This document shows, piece by piece, positions 31,861-44,208 of a DNA stretch of 64,000 nucleotides. The DNA lies in contig CALYDD020000430.1 of assembly GCA_944472135.2 (NCBI GenBank), positions 1 through 64,000 of the forward strand, written 5' to 3'. Both the position numbers and the translations under genes were made by a program. The notes under the pieces are model-generated. The model was not told the DNA's origin. It did no database searches and was given only the letters and a program-made list of their open reading frames with translations. Position 1 is the first letter of the stretch, and every line of letters begins with the position of its first letter. The stretch comes from Trichobilharzia regenti. Taxonomy: Eukaryota; Platyhelminthes; Trematoda; Strigeidida; Schistosomatidae.

Positions 31861-34800
31861 CTGGAGTGGTGCCATTATCTGCTGTACTGGACGAGCATTT
31901 CGGAGTTTACATTCCATGCACTTATCAATTATTTTACGGACAGCAGTACCTCCCTTCACTATCCAGAACTTACATCGAATACTTGATAGTACTTGCGAAG
32001 TACCCAAATGACCTTCAAGAACATGGTAGTGTCTTATAATGAGATCAGTGACTGGATGGTAGCAAGGTAATAAAGCCGGATGACGGGTCTCATATGACGA
32101 TTCTAACATTTGTAGACGTCCACCAACTCTAGCGATCCCTTCGGAAACTATCGGAGATAATCTATCTAACCGCACCTTGAAATCTGCGAAATCGGGACTA
32201 TCCTCCTTGGTAATCTCACCCCACGCTTCCCACTGAGCAGCCCTCAAAATCGTTAACTCTGCATTTCTAATATCTTCGACTCTCAAAGGCCCCACATTCA
32301 TATTTTCGTATCCCGCAAGATGCATGACCTTTAAATACGTAACATATCGTGTCAACCACGCAACCGCTTTCAGTAGTTTGTACCAAGAAGAATAATATTT
32401 AAAAAGTGGATGTAAACCTGAATGTCTTTCTTGAGTAGATGTTAAACTGACACTTGTCTTCAACTCCAAGGCACACTCGTTTATCGGTGGTTCATCTTCT
32501 CTACGAGGCCACATACTATCAGCCCTTAGCAAGAACTCTGGACCTTTCCACCACTTATTTTTAACAACATTCATATCAATAACTCCTCGCGATGCTAGAT
32601 CAGCTGGGTTTTTTCCAGACGGTACGTACCTCCACTGCTCAACAGTGGTTAGTTCACGAATTTGAGATACTCTGTTAGCTACAAAACATGCATATCTTGC
32701 TGACTCGTTGCGTATATAATATATCACAGACATCGAATCAGTCCAAAACGTTACGGGATGCTTGGGGTAATCCAACTCTTTACACACTGTTGTGAATAAC
32801 TGCGCAGCTAGTAAGGCGGCATTAAGTTCTAATCTCGGAATCGAAACCGTCTTTAGAGGTGCAACTCTGGATTTACCCATCACCAGGCTAACATCTATAT
32901 CATTCATTAAGGTGGTTCTGATGTATACGGCTGCACCAAATCCAACCTCAGAGGCATCAGAAAAAACATGGAAGTCAATTATATCATGATTTCTCGACGG
33001 CTTAAGTGGACGTGAGACGGAATGTAGATTCAGCATTCTTAAACTGTTAACCCACCCCTTCCACTCTTCTCTCTGCCTCTCACTTAATGGTTCATCCCAC
33101 TGTAACCCTTTCCTGCATGTCTCTTGAAATAACCTCCTAGCCGGAAGTAGATAAGGTGCTACTAATCCAAGTGGGTCAAACACGGACGACAACACAGAGA
33201 GCACACCTCTCCGAGTAACTGGCTTATCAATATCACCAACACTAAATCCAAAGGTATCAGAGTTCACATCCCATCGCATACCTAATGTGCGTTCAACTGG
33301 TAGAGTATCAACAGGCAAATCTCGTACGGTAGGTGCTCTATCTTCTGGATCTATATGCTTCAAAACGTCTAGGCTGTTCGAGACCCACTTAGTTAGACGA
33401 AAGCCGGCCTTAGCTAACACTTCAGTAATGCTTGTTGCAAATCTAACTGCAGACTTATCATCATCGAAGGAGGCTAAACAATCATCCACGTAGAAGCAAC
33501 AATCTATGACGTCCAGCAAATCATTAGAACCAAATGTGGACACTGCCTTTCGTAGAGCAAAATTAGCACAAAATGGGGAGGATGTGGCACCAAATGGATG
33601 CACTGTCATCCTATATTCTGACACCTTACCACAAGGACCGTCATCAAACCACAAAAACCTCAAGTGATCTCTGTCACTCTCTGGCACCTTCACCTGAAGG
33701 AACATTTCCTCAATATCCGCCGCGACAGCAACTGTAAACTTTCTGAATCTCAATAGCAGTCCCACTAATGAGCTCACGCAATCTGGGCCACTATACAGAT
33801 TATCATTTAAAGAGACTCCTTCGTGTTTCGCAGAACAATCAAACACCACACGGAGTTTACCTGGCTTCCTCGGGTTAAAGACGGGATGATGGGGCAAATA
33901 CCACTTCCCTGGCTCACTTTGATCAACTAGTCTTTCAACGTAACCCTTCACTATATGTTTATCGACGACTTCCTTATATTTGGACCAGAGTTCTGCATCT
34001 GACAGGAATTTCTTCTGTAAACCCATTAGTCTCTTAAGAGCAACTTTCCTATTACAAATCAACTGTCTATCTTTGAATCTCCATGGTAGGCCAACGCTGA
34101 AACGCCCGTTTTCGTATTTACAAGAGTCCTCGGCTATTTTAACTGCTTTCAAGTCTTCTACAGAACGACCTTTCCCTGGGACACCGCAGTCACAAAACTC
34201 CTTGTCATACATATTTTTAATCATAGTTTCTAGTTTGTCCCCATCGTTTGTAACTAATGATGATATGTGGACTATGGGTATAGGTCCTCTCACTGTCCAT
34301 CCCAGTGGTGTTTTTGTCGCAAACAGATCATCTCTACCTCCAAATCTCTCTTCTAATACCTTGTGAGCTTCTGGCACACTACATCCAATGAGTACTCTCA
34401 CTCTTCCATCTTGCAATGTTGGAAGAGGTATGTCACACAGGTACGGCTTACCGACAACCGTTTCACGACTAGGTACTATAGCTTCGCCAAGTTTCATACT
34501 GGAGGTAGTGTAAGCAGTATCCACTTCCACGGTCTCCCCTGTAGCCAAGGATTCTAACTGAAATGACACTCGCTCACATACTACTGTTTTCGCAGAATTG
34601 AAAGTATTTACAACCAAGGGTTGCTTTGGGCCTTTAATACCCAAGCAACCAGCCAGTTCAGCATCTATCAATGTAACGTCTGAACCATTATCCAACAATG
34701 CATAAGTCTCTACTGAAGATTTCGGTCCTTTCACCTTAACTGGTAATACCCCTAAGAAAACTTGTGGGATGTCAAGGGGTCTAGAGATACTATTACAATT

Positions 34801-35817
34801 AACCGAACTCCCAGGTTCGTTCACTGTTCTCAGAAGTGGGTGCATATCCGTTAAACCACTACTTCCTTTATTTGTCGCCTTACAATTCCACTTTGTATGC
34901 CCAATCTTTAAACAACTGAAACACAGCCGCTTCTGCTTTGCCATTTTTAACCTTTCTACGGGTGACATAGCGATAAAGCGATTACAATCACTCAATTGAT
35001 GCATGTTATGGCAGACAATACACTCATCCTTTCTCGTTGTGTCTTGAGACTTCACCACAAATGCCTTCCTTATATTCACTGGTTCCTTAGGTTCTACCTT
35101 AGAATGCAAAATGCTGGCGAATTTGCCCATCGCCTGGTTGACACTGTCCTTCACCAGTCTAAGAATATCATCGAACCTTGGCTCGATACCCTCCTCCTCT
35201 ATACGAGAGCTTATTTTTACCCATTTCCTTTGCAGCCGCGTAGGTAGGCGTCTTGCAATTACCTCTAGGACTGAGCTGGAGTTGAGGTCACTCATGAAAT
35301 TCATAGAAATCAAGGTATTCTTGTAAGTCATAAGATTGTCTAAAAACTCAGTGAGTGCCTTGGAGTCATCTTGAAGTTGACTGCCATTACCCTTGACAGC
35401 TTCGTATACGTTCCTTACAATCATCGAAGGCCTTCCAAACCTTTGACGTAATATGCTCATAGCCTCAGCGTATCCCTCATTAGGGGGCATGAGCTTACAG
35501 CACTGTATAGCTCTTGAAGCATCTCCAGTGCAATACCTCATCAAATACATCAATTTCAATTCATCACTTAATGAAAAACTACTCAGCATGATCTCAAACT
35601 CCTTAACAAACTGTAAATAATCGGCCGGGTTTCCATCAAAACACCGTGGTTCAAACTTAGGGAGTTTGATGTTCCTATTATCCCTGAACGGCGAAACAGT
35701 AACATCAACCATGTCATGCTTAACATCAGACACATCGTTACAATTAACAGACAAGTCACCATGACTTACTTTCCTGTTTGCATCCAAGACACTCTGTCCC
35801 TTCTTTGACCCAGGCAT
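31792..35817 (-). CDS. gag-pol: Pao-C Gag-Pol polyprotein (Pao/BEL), truncated by frameshift
   Basis: The first ATG (35817, MPGSKKG) is the start shared by all three Pao copies. The frame stays open a further 31 codons upstream without an ATG. Counting from that open start (35910), domains are: Gag DUF1759-like, about 80-265; two zinc knuckles at Cys297/Cys300/His304/Cys309 and Cys330/Cys333/His338/Cys343; protease with LLDNGSD (Asp407); RT with FGATSSPF and the YVDD box at 807-810; RNase H with Asp985, Glu1028, Asp1058 and Asp1104; and integrase zinc-binding His/Cys residues at about 1294-1334. It then runs out of frame and stops at 31792. The protease motif is D-N-G, as in many Pao elements, not the usual D-T/S-G. 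No other stop is present, so decay is slight. Confidence 0.93.
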   Translation of the reverse strand: MPGSKKGQSVLDANRKVSHGDLSVNCNDVSDVKHDMVDVTVSPFRDNRNIKLPKFEPRCFDGNPADYLQFVKEFEIMLSSFSLSDELKLMYLMRYCTGDASRAIQCCKLMPPNEGYAEAMSILRQRFGRPSMIVRNVYEAVKGNGSQLQDDSKALTEFLDNLMTYKNTLISMNFMSDLNSSSVLEVIARRLPTRLQRKWVKISSRIEEEGIEPRFDDILRLVKDSVNQAMGKFASILHSKVEPKEPVNIRKAFVVKSQDTTRKDECIVCHNMHQLSDCNRFIAMSPVERLKMAKQKRLCFSCLKIGHTKWNCKATNKGSSGLTDMHPLLRTVNEPGSSVNCNSISRPLDIPQVFLGVLPVKVKGPKSSVETYALLDNGSDVTLIDAELAGCLGIKGPKQPLVVNTFNSAKTVVCERVSFQLESLATGETVEVDTAYTTSSMKLGEAIVPSRETVVGKPYLCDIPLPTLQDGRVRVLIGCSVPEAHKVLEERFGGRDDLFATKTPLGWTVRGPIPIVHISSLVTNDGDKLETMIKNMYDKEFCDCGVPGKGRSVEDLKAVKIAEDSCKYENGRFSVGLPWRFKDRQLICNRKVALKRLMGLQKKFLSDAELWSKYKEVVDKHIVKGYVERLVDQSEPGKWYLPHHPVFNPRKPGKLRVVFDCSAKHEGVSLNDNLYSGPDCVSSLVGLLLRFRKFTVAVAADIEEMFLQVKVPESDRDHLRFLWFDDGPCGKVSEYRMTVHPFGATSSPFCANFALRKAVSTFGSNDLLDVIDCCFYVDDCLASFDDDKSAVRFATSITEVLAKAGFRLTKWVSNSLDVLKHIDPEDRAPTVRDLPVDTLPVERTLGMRWDVNSDTFGFSVGDIDKPVTRRGVLSVLSSVFDPLGLVAPYLLPARRLFQETCRKGLQWDEPLSERQREEWKGWVNSLRMLNLHSVSRPLKPSRNHDIIDFHVFSDASEVGFGAAVYIRTTLMNDIDVSLVMGKSRVAPLKTVSIPRLELNAALLAAQLFTTVCKELDYPKHPVTFWTDSMSVIYYIRNESARYACFVANRVSQIRELTTVEQWRYVPSGKNPADLASRGVIDMNVVKNKWWKGPEFLLRADSMWPRREDEPPINECALELKTSVSLTSTQERHSGLHPLFKYYSSWYKLLKAVAWLTRYVTYLKVMHLAGYENMNVGPLRVEDIRNAELTILRAAQWEAWGEITKEDSPDFADFKVRLDRLSPIVSEGIARVGGRLQMLESSYETRHPALLPCYHPVTDLIIRHYHVLEGHLGTSQVLSSIRCKFWIVKGGTAVRKIIDKCMECKLRNARPVQQIMAPLQRGKLLKGIIHLSTLGWICSDLL

Positions 35818-35942
35818 TGTTGAACTTGACCCAATTCCAAAAAGTTCCAGATATTGCTTGTTCAAAGAGGACTTGACCGGCACCAGGAAAAATGAACGGC
35901 GACTATCCAAACTTTCACCAACTGTTTGAATCCGCCAGATCT

Positions 35943-35960
35943 GTTTCTATCGTCAGAAAC
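35943..35960 (-). promoter_or_regulatory. Hairpin directly after the Pao-C 5' LTR
   Basis: The same GTTTCT/AGAAAC hairpin as in Pao-A and Pao-B, conserved at the primer-binding position. Confidence 0.5.
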
Positions 35961-36331
35961 TGTCAGCTACCGTCTCATAAACCGTTAATGCCCAGCTCTC
36001 GCTACGCTCGGGCCCACGCTGTTCCTTGAAGATTTTCGAAACGCTTAGTTATAACGGACGAAAAACCAGAACACCAATTGTTGACTTGAGTATTATGTAT
36101 TGTTACACCAGCATATAAAAAGTATCACTAAGCAAACTAAGAAAACTAAGGTCTGTAAACAAATATTACAATAATAAATCGTTATGTTACTTCTAACGAT
36201 GTTTAACTCTTCTTTCTGAACAGCGACCGATGAGACGATGACTGTCGTATTGATGCCTCCGCGAAAATCGAGGAAGTTGATTTTGAGCAAAGAACCAGGA
36301 ATTGATCGTTCAATCTTCAACTCCATTGACA
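35961..36331 (-). repeat. Pao-C 5' LTR
   Basis: 371 bp with TG...CA ends in sense. It would carry the promoter. The target duplication GACAC lies to its right. Confidence 0.94.
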
Positions 36332-39300
36332 GACACCGAGCTGTATACTTCAGAAAAACATATATTACTAGGCCCTCGCTTTTCTTTTACATAGCTCACG
36401 CACTCTGACTTTTGTGTTTAACTCCTTTTAAACCTCGTAAGTAGGTGAAATTATCACCTGTCTTTTACTTTAAACTAATTGTTCGCAGAAAAGACTGTAA
36501 AATATCGGGAAAATAATATTTCTTGAAAAAAACAATAAAAAATGATGAACCCCATGCCTGTTATATATTTTGAATTATTAACACCTTTTATATACTTCTG
36601 CACCTGTCTACCGGTTTTCTTGTGTCTTCTTTTCCTTTCAAAGTTACTGCTTTCAACGAAGGTACTGATACAGCGCTGCAATTCTCTACTCATTCGTGAC
36701 ATTGCTAGCTCATCTGGTGAATAACGGGATCATCGGTATTATAAAATCTGCTGACAAGTTCAAAGTGGGTCTCATAAACAACTGGAAATGTCACAAATAT
36801 GATGTACTTACAGGTGAATTTAAAGTTTAATAGACTTTAAAACTCTTTCTGAATGATTTACTGATAATTATTGTTTATTCTGTATCTCTTATGTATGACG
36901 TCAGCACCTGTACAGAAATGCTACTTACCTTCCCAACTAACGCAATCGTTTATGATTCCCGCGTGAAATTGACACGTATTTTTTTCAATCACAGTTTAGA
37001 TTTGACGCTATATCTATTTCCTTATTTGTACACTTCATTTTAAATGTTTCTCTCACATTTACCAGTATTCAACTTATTTCTAAACTAACAAATCATATTA
37101 TATATTCTATAAGTTTTCATAAGTGTACATATGTTCATGCCTGTAAAAATAACTGGTTTCTGTTACAGAAATAAAGTTATTATTATTATTATTATTCCTG
37201 TTTATGCAGGAACATACCAATTGTACAGGCATGGATAAGTTATTATATAAATTACACATAATTTGATGTATGATGAATTCACAGTTTGGTTGTTCTTTCT
37301 GACATTAGAGTCAGTCGGAACAGTCTGCTATAAAGTCTGTTTGTGTAGCACATAAAGAAATATAGAAATATTGTCTTCGCACTAACAAAATACCCAGACG
37401 TCAGATGAATGTAATACAAATATCTGGGGAAAATAAAGCTTGAAGTCAATTCTCCTATATAACTTTGTTGTGAACAGCACCCTTGGCTTAAAGTTTATTG
37501 ATGTATTATGTTGAGATCAGTGATATATTTATTCCATTTTTCAGCAGTCTTATCGTAGTTTTATAACAGGAAGGAAATTTGATCGTGGATTCGAAGACTA
37601 GATAAGGTTATGTTAAGTTGTTTTACTGCATCAAATGGTGCTGTAAGTCCTACAGTTCTTCAAGGGTAGTTCGTCAAGCCAGAATCCACAACATTTGATG
37701 TGCTGATTGCACATATGTTTGTGTTAAATACTTGTGTGAGTTCCAATTACTGTGATTGTTGGTTAATCTTGTTTGTGTCCGGACATTCCGCCAGGGCCTT
37801 GCACAAAGAAGGTGGGAGGGTGGTGACTGCTAGTCAGCGGATATGATGGTGGGGACATATGTGAACCACCCTTATCTGTGGGACAGCACTCTATTGCTAA
37901 GGCTCCTGAGATCGGATGGCCTCTGCAAAATGAGAATAAATAAAATAGTGAAACCTAAAAAATAATGAAAAAAAGAAATAGAAGTTGAAAATTGCCTAGA
38001 GCCGAAGTTTAAATGCAAACTCCCGAATGAAAGTAAATGGTGTGAGTCCGCTACTTCAGAAGGACACCGAGCTGTATACTTCAGAAAAACATATATTACT
38101 AGGCCCTCGCTTTTCTTTTACATAGCTCACGCACTCTGACTTTTGTGTTTAACTCCTTTTAAACCTCGTAAGTAGGTGAAATTATCACCTGTCTTTTACT
38201 TTAAACTAATTGTTCGCAGAAAAGACTGTAAAATATCGGGAAAATAATATTTCTTGAAAAAAACAATAAAAAATGATGAACCCCATGCCTGTTATATATT
38301 TTGAATTATTAACACCTTTTATATACTTCTGCACCCGTCTACCGGTTTTCTTGTGTCTTCTTTTCCTTTCAAAGTTACTGCTTTCAACGAAGGTACTGAT
38401 ACAGCGCTGCAATTCTCTACTCATTCGTGACATTGCTAGCTCATCTGGTGAATAACGGGATCATCGGTATTATAAAATCTGCTGACAAGTTCAAAGTGGG
38501 TCTCATAAACAACTGGAAATGTCACAAATATGATGTACTTACAGGTGAATTTAAAGTTTAATAGACTTTAAAACTCTTTCTGAATGATTTACTGATAATT
38601 ATTGTTTATTCTGTATCTCTTATGTATGACGTCAGCACCTGTACAGAAATGCTACTTACCTTCCCAACTAACGCAATCGTTTATGATTCCCGCGTGAAAT
38701 TGACACGTATTTTTTTCAATCACAGTTTAGATTTGACGCTATATCTATTTCCTTATTTGTACACTTCATTTTAAATGTTTCTCTCACATTTACCAGTATT
38801 CAACTTATTTCTAAACCAACAAATCATATTATATATTCTATAAGTTTTCATAAGTGTACATATGTTCATGCCTGTAAAAATAACTGGTTTCTGTTACAGA
38901 AATAAAGTTATTATTATTATTATTCCTGTTTATGCAGGAACATAACAATTGTACAGGCATGGATAAGTTATTATATAAATTACACATAATTTGATGTATG
39001 ATGAATTCACAGTTTGGTTGTTCTTTCTGACATTAGAGTCAGTCGGAACAGTCTGCTATAAAGTCTGTTTGTGTAGCACATAAAGAAATATAGAAATATT
39101 GTCTTTGCACTAGCAAAATACCCAGACGTCAGATGAATGTAATACAAATATCTGGGGAAAATAAAGCTTGAAGTCAATTCTCCTATATAACTTTGTTGTG
39201 AACAGCACCCTTGGCTTAAAGTTTATTGATGTATTATGTTGAGATCAGTGATATATTTATTCCATTTTTCAGCAGTCTTATCGTAGTTTTATGACAGGAA

Positions 39301-40063
39301 GGAAATTTGATCGTGGATTCGAAAACTAGATAAGGTTATGTTAAGTTGTTTTACTGCATCAAATGGTGCTGTAAGTCCTACAGTTCTTCAAGGGTAGTTC
39401 GTCAAGCCAGAATCCACAAAATTTGATGTGCTGATTGCACATATGTTTGTGTTAAATACTTGTGTGAGTTCCAATTACTGTGATTGTTGGTTAATCTTGT
39501 TTGTGTCCGGACATTCCGCCAGGGCCTTGCACAAAGAAGGTGGGAGGGTGGTGACTGCTAGTCAGCGGATATGATGGTGGGGACATATGTGAACCACCCT
39601 TATCTGTGGGACAGCACTCTATTGCTAAGGCTCCTGAGTTCGGATGGCTTCTGCAAAATGAGAATAAATAAAAAAGTAAAACCTAAAAAATAATGAAAAA
39701 AAGAAATAGAAGTTGAAAATTGCCTAGAGCCGAAGTTTAAATGCAAACTCCCGAATGAAAGTAAATGGTGTGAGTCCGCTACTTCAGAAGGACACCGAGC
39801 TGTATACTTCAGAAAAACATATATTACTAGGCCCTCGCTTTTCTTTTACATAGCTCACGCACTCTGACTTTTGTGTTTAACTCCTTTTAAACCTCGTAAG
39901 TAGGTGAAATTATCACCTGTCTTTCACTTTAAACTAATTGTTCGCAGAAAAGACTGTAAAATATCGGGAAAATAATATTTCTTGAAAAAAACAATAAAAA
40001 ATGATGAACCCCATGCCTGTTATATATTTTGAATTATTAACACCTTTTATATACTTCTGCACC
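36332..40063 (+). repeat. Satellite block 2: rest of monomer 3, monomer 4, start of 5
   Basis: Array sequence resuming after Pao-C without loss. Monomer 4 starts at 37197 and monomer 5 at 38925. Both carry the GACGTC...aatac variant pair. Confidence 0.94.
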
Positions 40064-40544
40064 TGTAGGGGACTAATATTAGTTTTCACTAGCATTCCAA
40101 TTATAAAAGTAGCAATCCAAGTCAGTGGAGTGTTAAATCACAATATATTACCAAAAATACAGTGACGAGTTATAGCAACAAAAAGGATTACTTGTATATA
40201 ACGTCTAAGTCCTCGGCTACAAATTAATTATATAATCCACGGGCACGTTAATTGTTTGGACTGCGTCTGCTGTAGCTGCTGTGTTCCGGTTGTAGAAATG
40301 TCTTCGGTTGAGAGTAGTAGGCTCCTACAATAAATCCGAAGTATACAACACGGTGTGAGTGGAGCAAGTAAGCAGAAGTGACCAGGGAGAAGACGAAGTC
40401 TCCAACAGCAGAGTGTATTTTTCAATTGTACACGGAAGTTATGTATATTTCAACAAGAAGCGTTTTAAACAAAAATTATGTACAATATCTCGAATTTATA
40501 CAAGTAACCAAAAAGTGTACAATCACATTGTTACGTACTCAACA
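40064..40544 (-). repeat. Gypsy 3' LTR
   Basis: 481 bp. It differs from the 5' LTR at more than a dozen positions by eye, so this insertion looks older than Pao-C. Confidence 0.92.
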
Positions 40545-41019
40545 CGGCCCCCCCCTAGAGGTCCGGAGAGACAACCGGAAAATGATAAGTAAAACTATGA
40601 AGTAAATAATAATAGTAATAGCAACTTTTGGATAAAAATAGGGATATATTACAACATGCATAAACGCGAGAAGGTATGTGAATCATGTAAAGTCTGAAAG
40701 CATATACAATAAGTTCAGCAATAAAAATTGAAATAGAAAGTCATGTCACTTAAATTTGCACTAACCATGAACATAGATTTTTAATGTATAAAGAAAAATA
40801 TGTAAATACACAGTAATTAAGGAGGGGAAAGAAACATTAAAAAAAATATGGATTAAAGATCAATAGTTTTTGGAAAGGACACTACCTGTTTTTTCGGTGA
40901 GGTACATATAAATAAATAATAGTGATAGTAACATCAAAGTTTACGACGAAATACTAACGGTCATGATGATAATGTCTAAACGAAAAAGATAATAATAATT
41001 TTTAATTATTTTTCTTTTG
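40545..41019 (-). other. Gypsy 3' untranslated region
   Basis: AT-rich, with no frame of note. It begins in sense after the Pol stop and ends in the G8 purine tract at the 3' LTR. Confidence 0.6.
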
Positions 41020-44000
41020 TTAGTCCTCAAAATGAACGTAGCGAGCCGGTTTACTGATTTGCCGACCACTACGTGTGTGATATGGAGGGAGGATAAGACT
41101 TGGTGCCGGTGGAGTGGAATCGGATGTTTGATTATTTGATTGCGCAGCTGCCGATGTAGATTCGAAGTCGTTGTCGGTGTATGCGGGTTTGATTCGATCA
41201 ATTGAAACAGTCTCTCGTCTTCCATTCTTGTTCACTGTAAAGTGTTTGTCTGAACGTTTAATAACTTGAAAGGGTCCTTCGTATGGAGGTTGCAATCCTT
41301 TTCTGATGGCGTCGACTCGAATGAAGACGAATTTGCAAGTTTGTAGATGTTTGTTGATCTGATCTCTTCGGGGAGATTGTCGAGGTGCTGTTGGTTGAAG
41401 TTGAAGCATTTGTCTAGTTAATCGGTTAGTGAAGTCGGCAATGTTCACGTCTGTGGAATCGGCTGAGGGGACTAGCTGTCCAGGCAAGGTTAGGTTGGTG
41501 CCATAGACAAGTTGAGCCGGTGTACATCCTAAATCTTCTTTGATAGTAGAACGGATACCAAGTAAAATCAAAGGTAAGTATTCACTCCACTTAGATGTAT
41601 CATTCTGCGCCATCAGGGAGCTTTTCAGTTGTCTGTGGAATCTTTCCACTAGACCATTCGCTGCCGGATGATAGGCTGTTGTGGAGATATGTTTCACTCC
41701 CAGAAGTCTCGTCAGTTCGCGAAAGAGTGTCGATTGGAATTGAGGACCGCGGTCGGATGTAATAGTAGTTGGTACACCGTAGTTTGACACCCAACGGTCG
41801 AGAAAAACTAAAGCAACGTTTTCAGCAGATATGTCGTTTAAGGGGCATGCAATAGCCCAACGAGTAAATCTATCAATCGCTGTCAGGATATGTGTATATC
41901 CCCTTGATGTTGGCAATGGTCCCACGATATCTATATGGATATGCTGAAATCTCCTTTCGGGTAATTTAAACGTCTTCGGGGTTGTAATAGTGTGGCGGTG
42001 TACTTTGGAGCATTGGCATTGGATACATTCTCGTGCCCATCTCCGAATGTCAGAGTTCATTTTAGGCCACACGAAGCGTTCGCTGATCAGTCTGACCGTG
42101 GCGCGTACTCCAGGGTGAGAAAGCGAATGTAAATGTTCGAACAATGCTTTTCGGCAACTGAGAGGGACAAATGGACGATTAGTGCCGGTAGATACATCGC
42201 AGACTATGGTTGCATCTGATAAGGGGATAGGCACATCTTTGAGCTGTAAGGAAGAGTTTCTGCGGCAGGTTTGGAGTTCAACGTCATCTCTTTGTAATTG
42301 AGCCATACGATCAAGACTGATGTCTACCGACGTTTGGAGCTGGTTAATGTCACTTCTTGAAAGAGAATCGGCTACCACGTTCGCATCCCCTTTGATGTAC
42401 TGAATGTCGGTTGAAAATTGGGAGATATAATCCAACTGTCTGGCTTCTCTAGGGGAGTGTTTATCAAGTGAAGTAGTGAAAGCATGACACAGGGGCTTGT
42501 GGTCAGTAAAAATAGTGAAATGCCGGCCCTGTAGTAAGTAACTGAAATGCTTCACTGCAAGATATATGGCCAGCAATTCTCTCCCAAAAGTGCTGTATCG
42601 TGTCTGAGCCGGTTCCAACTTCTTAGAAAAGAATGCGAGTGGGGTGACTTCGCCCTTCATCTTTTGTTGTAATACTGCCCCTACAGCTACTTGGGAGGCA
42701 TCTGTGCACAAAATAAGCGACGCTTCGGGGTTGATATGGGATAGCATAGTGACTCTGGATAAGGCATCTTTTGCGTTGCAAAATGATTCGCGTGCTTCAG
42801 CTGACCACTGAAACTTTTTAGGATCATTTTTAAGGAGGTCGGTTAACGGCTGGACGATGGAGGCACACGAAGGAATGAAACGCCGATAGAAATTAAACAT
42901 CCCCAAAAAACGTCTGACCTTCTTGAGTGAATCTGGTTCGGGGAAGTTTTTGATGGACTCTATCTTTTCCTCCGTAGGCGTAATACCATTCGCGGTTATG
43001 TGGTGTCCCAGAAACTGTATAGAGGAGACACCGAATATGCACTTTTTGGGGTTAATGACGACTCCATATTGCTCAAATCGTTGAAATAAGATGGTGAGGT
43101 GATCAGTATGTTCTTCGGGCGACGAGCTAGCAATTAAAACGTCATCGATATATACAAATACAAAGTCCAAACCTTGTGTGACCTGATCCATGAAACGTTG
43201 GAAGGATTGTGCTGCGTTCTTTAGGCCAAATGGCATGCGGAGAAATTCAAACAAACCGAAAGGTGTGATGATGGCCGTTTTTTCGATATCCTCTTGGGCA
43301 ACTGGTATTTGGTGATAGGCCCTGACCAAGTCTACTTTAGAAAAAATGGTTTTTCCGTGTAATGTCAGGGAGAAATCATGAAGATGAGGAATAGGATAAC
43401 GGTCGGGAACTGTGGCATTGTTTAAATGTCGGTAATCCCCACATGGCCTCCAATCATGATCAGCTTTAGGCACCATGTGTAAGGGCGAAGACCAAGGACT
43501 ATTGGAGGGTCTGATGATGCCGAGCTGCATCATGTGTTCAAATTCTGCCTTGGCTGCTGCCAATTTGTCCGGGGGTAATCTACGGGGACGAGCACGAACT
43601 GGTTGACCCGTAGTAACTATCTTGTGAGTAACTGTGTGAGGGACGTCCTCGATGTTGTACGACGGCTTAAGAATTTTAGGGAAACGGTGAAGTAGGGAGG
43701 AAAAAGGGCAATCTGCTGGTCTTTCAATACTGATATTATAGACAGAATAGCTGGAGATAATTCCATGGATCTTTAGATGGGTGTTGTTATCAATCAGTTT
43801 TTTATTGTTGACGTCAACAAACAGGTAACAGCTGTCGCCATCACTGTCTGGCTGAGGCGTTTCCCTGAGCCTGGTTGGCTCGCTAAAGCTGCACGGTTTT
43901 ACACATTTCAGGGCATGACGTCCAAACTTCCAGTGATACCAGCATATATTGCTATCCCGAGAAGACGTGTAAGAACGCTGTCGTGAGAAGGATCGTCGTC

Positions 44001-44208
44001 GTGATGGTGACCTTGCTTGTGAACTCCGTCTCCGGACTCGTCGATCAGACCTATTAGTTTCCAACTTGTCAATCCTTGCCGCTAAGTCTGCAACAGCGGC
44101 GAGTATCGGTGTGTCTGCCGTGGGTGTGGAATGACACGGTGTGGCACTATCAGATGCTTTGTGACCTATGGTGTTATCAGATAGAACATCCATAATACTA
44201 TCTGCCAT
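41020..44208 (-). CDS. pol: Gypsy Pol with the Gag zinc finger, protease missing
   Basis: 1062 codons, open throughout. Residues 60-80 are Arg/Ser-rich. Residues 89-106 form the C-x2-H-x9-C-x3-C finger typical of CsRn1-group Gag. Directly after CYLF (127-130) the sequence resumes at [10 protein letters not shown], which in this family follows the protease; no D-S/T-G motif exists, so roughly 100 residues look deleted in frame. RT has [25 protein letters not shown] and YIDD (353-356). RNase H has TDAS (502-505) and FTDHKPL. Integrase has His/His/Cys/Cys near 693-731 and the triad Asp760, Asp819, Glu855 with 35-residue spacing. The ATG at 44208 lies inside the ancestral Gag frame and is not the native start. 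Confidence 0.92.
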   Translation of the reverse strand: MADSIMDVLSDNTIGHKASDSATPCHSTPTADTPILAAVADLAARIDKLETNRSDRRVRRRSSQARSPSRRRSFSRQRSYTSSRDSNICWYHWKFGRHALKCVKPCSFSEPTRLRETPQPDSDGDSCYLFVDVNNKKLIDNNTHLKIHGIISSYSVYNISIERPADCPFSSLLHRFPKILKPSYNIEDVPHTVTHKIVTTGQPVRARPRRLPPDKLAAAKAEFEHMMQLGIIRPSNSPWSSPLHMVPKADHDWRPCGDYRHLNNATVPDRYPIPHLHDFSLTLHGKTIFSKVDLVRAYHQIPVAQEDIEKTAIITPFGLFEFLRMPFGLKNAAQSFQRFMDQVTQGLDFVFVYIDDVLIASSSPEEHTDHLTILFQRFEQYGVVINPKKCIFGVSSIQFLGHHITANGITPTEEKIESIKNFPEPDSLKKVRRFLGMFNFYRRFIPSCASIVQPLTDLLKNDPKKFQWSAEARESFCNAKDALSRVTMLSHINPEASLILCTDASQVAVGAVLQQKMKGEVTPLAFFSKKLEPAQTRYSTFGRELLAIYLAVKHFSYLLQGRHFTIFTDHKPLCHAFTTSLDKHSPREARQLDYISQFSTDIQYIKGDANVVADSLSRSDINQLQTSVDISLDRMAQLQRDDVELQTCRRNSSLQLKDVPIPLSDATIVCDVSTGTNRPFVPLSCRKALFEHLHSLSHPGVRATVRLISERFVWPKMNSDIRRWARECIQCQCSKVHRHTITTPKTFKLPERRFQHIHIDIVGPLPTSRGYTHILTAIDRFTRWAIACPLNDISAENVALVFLDRWVSNYGVPTTITSDRGPQFQSTLFRELTRLLGVKHISTTAYHPAANGLVERFHRQLKSSLMAQNDTSKWSEYLPLILLGIRSTIKEDLGCTPAQLVYGTNLTLPGQLVPSADSTDVNIADFTNRLTRQMLQLQPTAPRQSPRRDQINKHLQTCKFVFIRVDAIRKGLQPPYEGPFQVIKRSDKHFTVNKNGRRETVSIDRIKPAYTDNDFESTSAAAQSNNQTSDSTPPAPSLILPPYHTRSGRQISKPARYVHFED

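Larger units (their letters stand above)
29575..36331 (-). mobile_element. Pao-C: nearly complete Pao/BEL retrotransposon
   Basis: 6757 bp on the minus strand, inserted in satellite monomer 3 with a perfect 5-bp target duplication GACAC (29570-29574 and 36332-36336). LTRs are 29575-29947 (3') and 35961-36331 (5'), TGTCAATGG...TGACA in sense. Gag-Pol follows from 35817 and the integrase frame ends at 30908. The 3' region, with tandem units 1 and 3 and the purine tract beside the 3' LTR, is homologous to Pao-A/B. One frameshift in pol is the main visible lesion. It is the only copy here that could resemble the helper of the non-autonomous elements. Confidence 0.94.

Noticed and set aside
30999..35326. 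Plus-strand open frames within Pao-C, up to 185 codons
   Set aside because: These are antisense shadows of the long Gag-Pol and integrase frames.
40672..40692. A 19-base match (ggtatgtgaatcatgtaaa) between the Gypsy 3' region and the inverted arms (about 11369)
   Set aside because: The match does not extend on either side. It may be a trace of old shared sequence or chance; no structure supports it.
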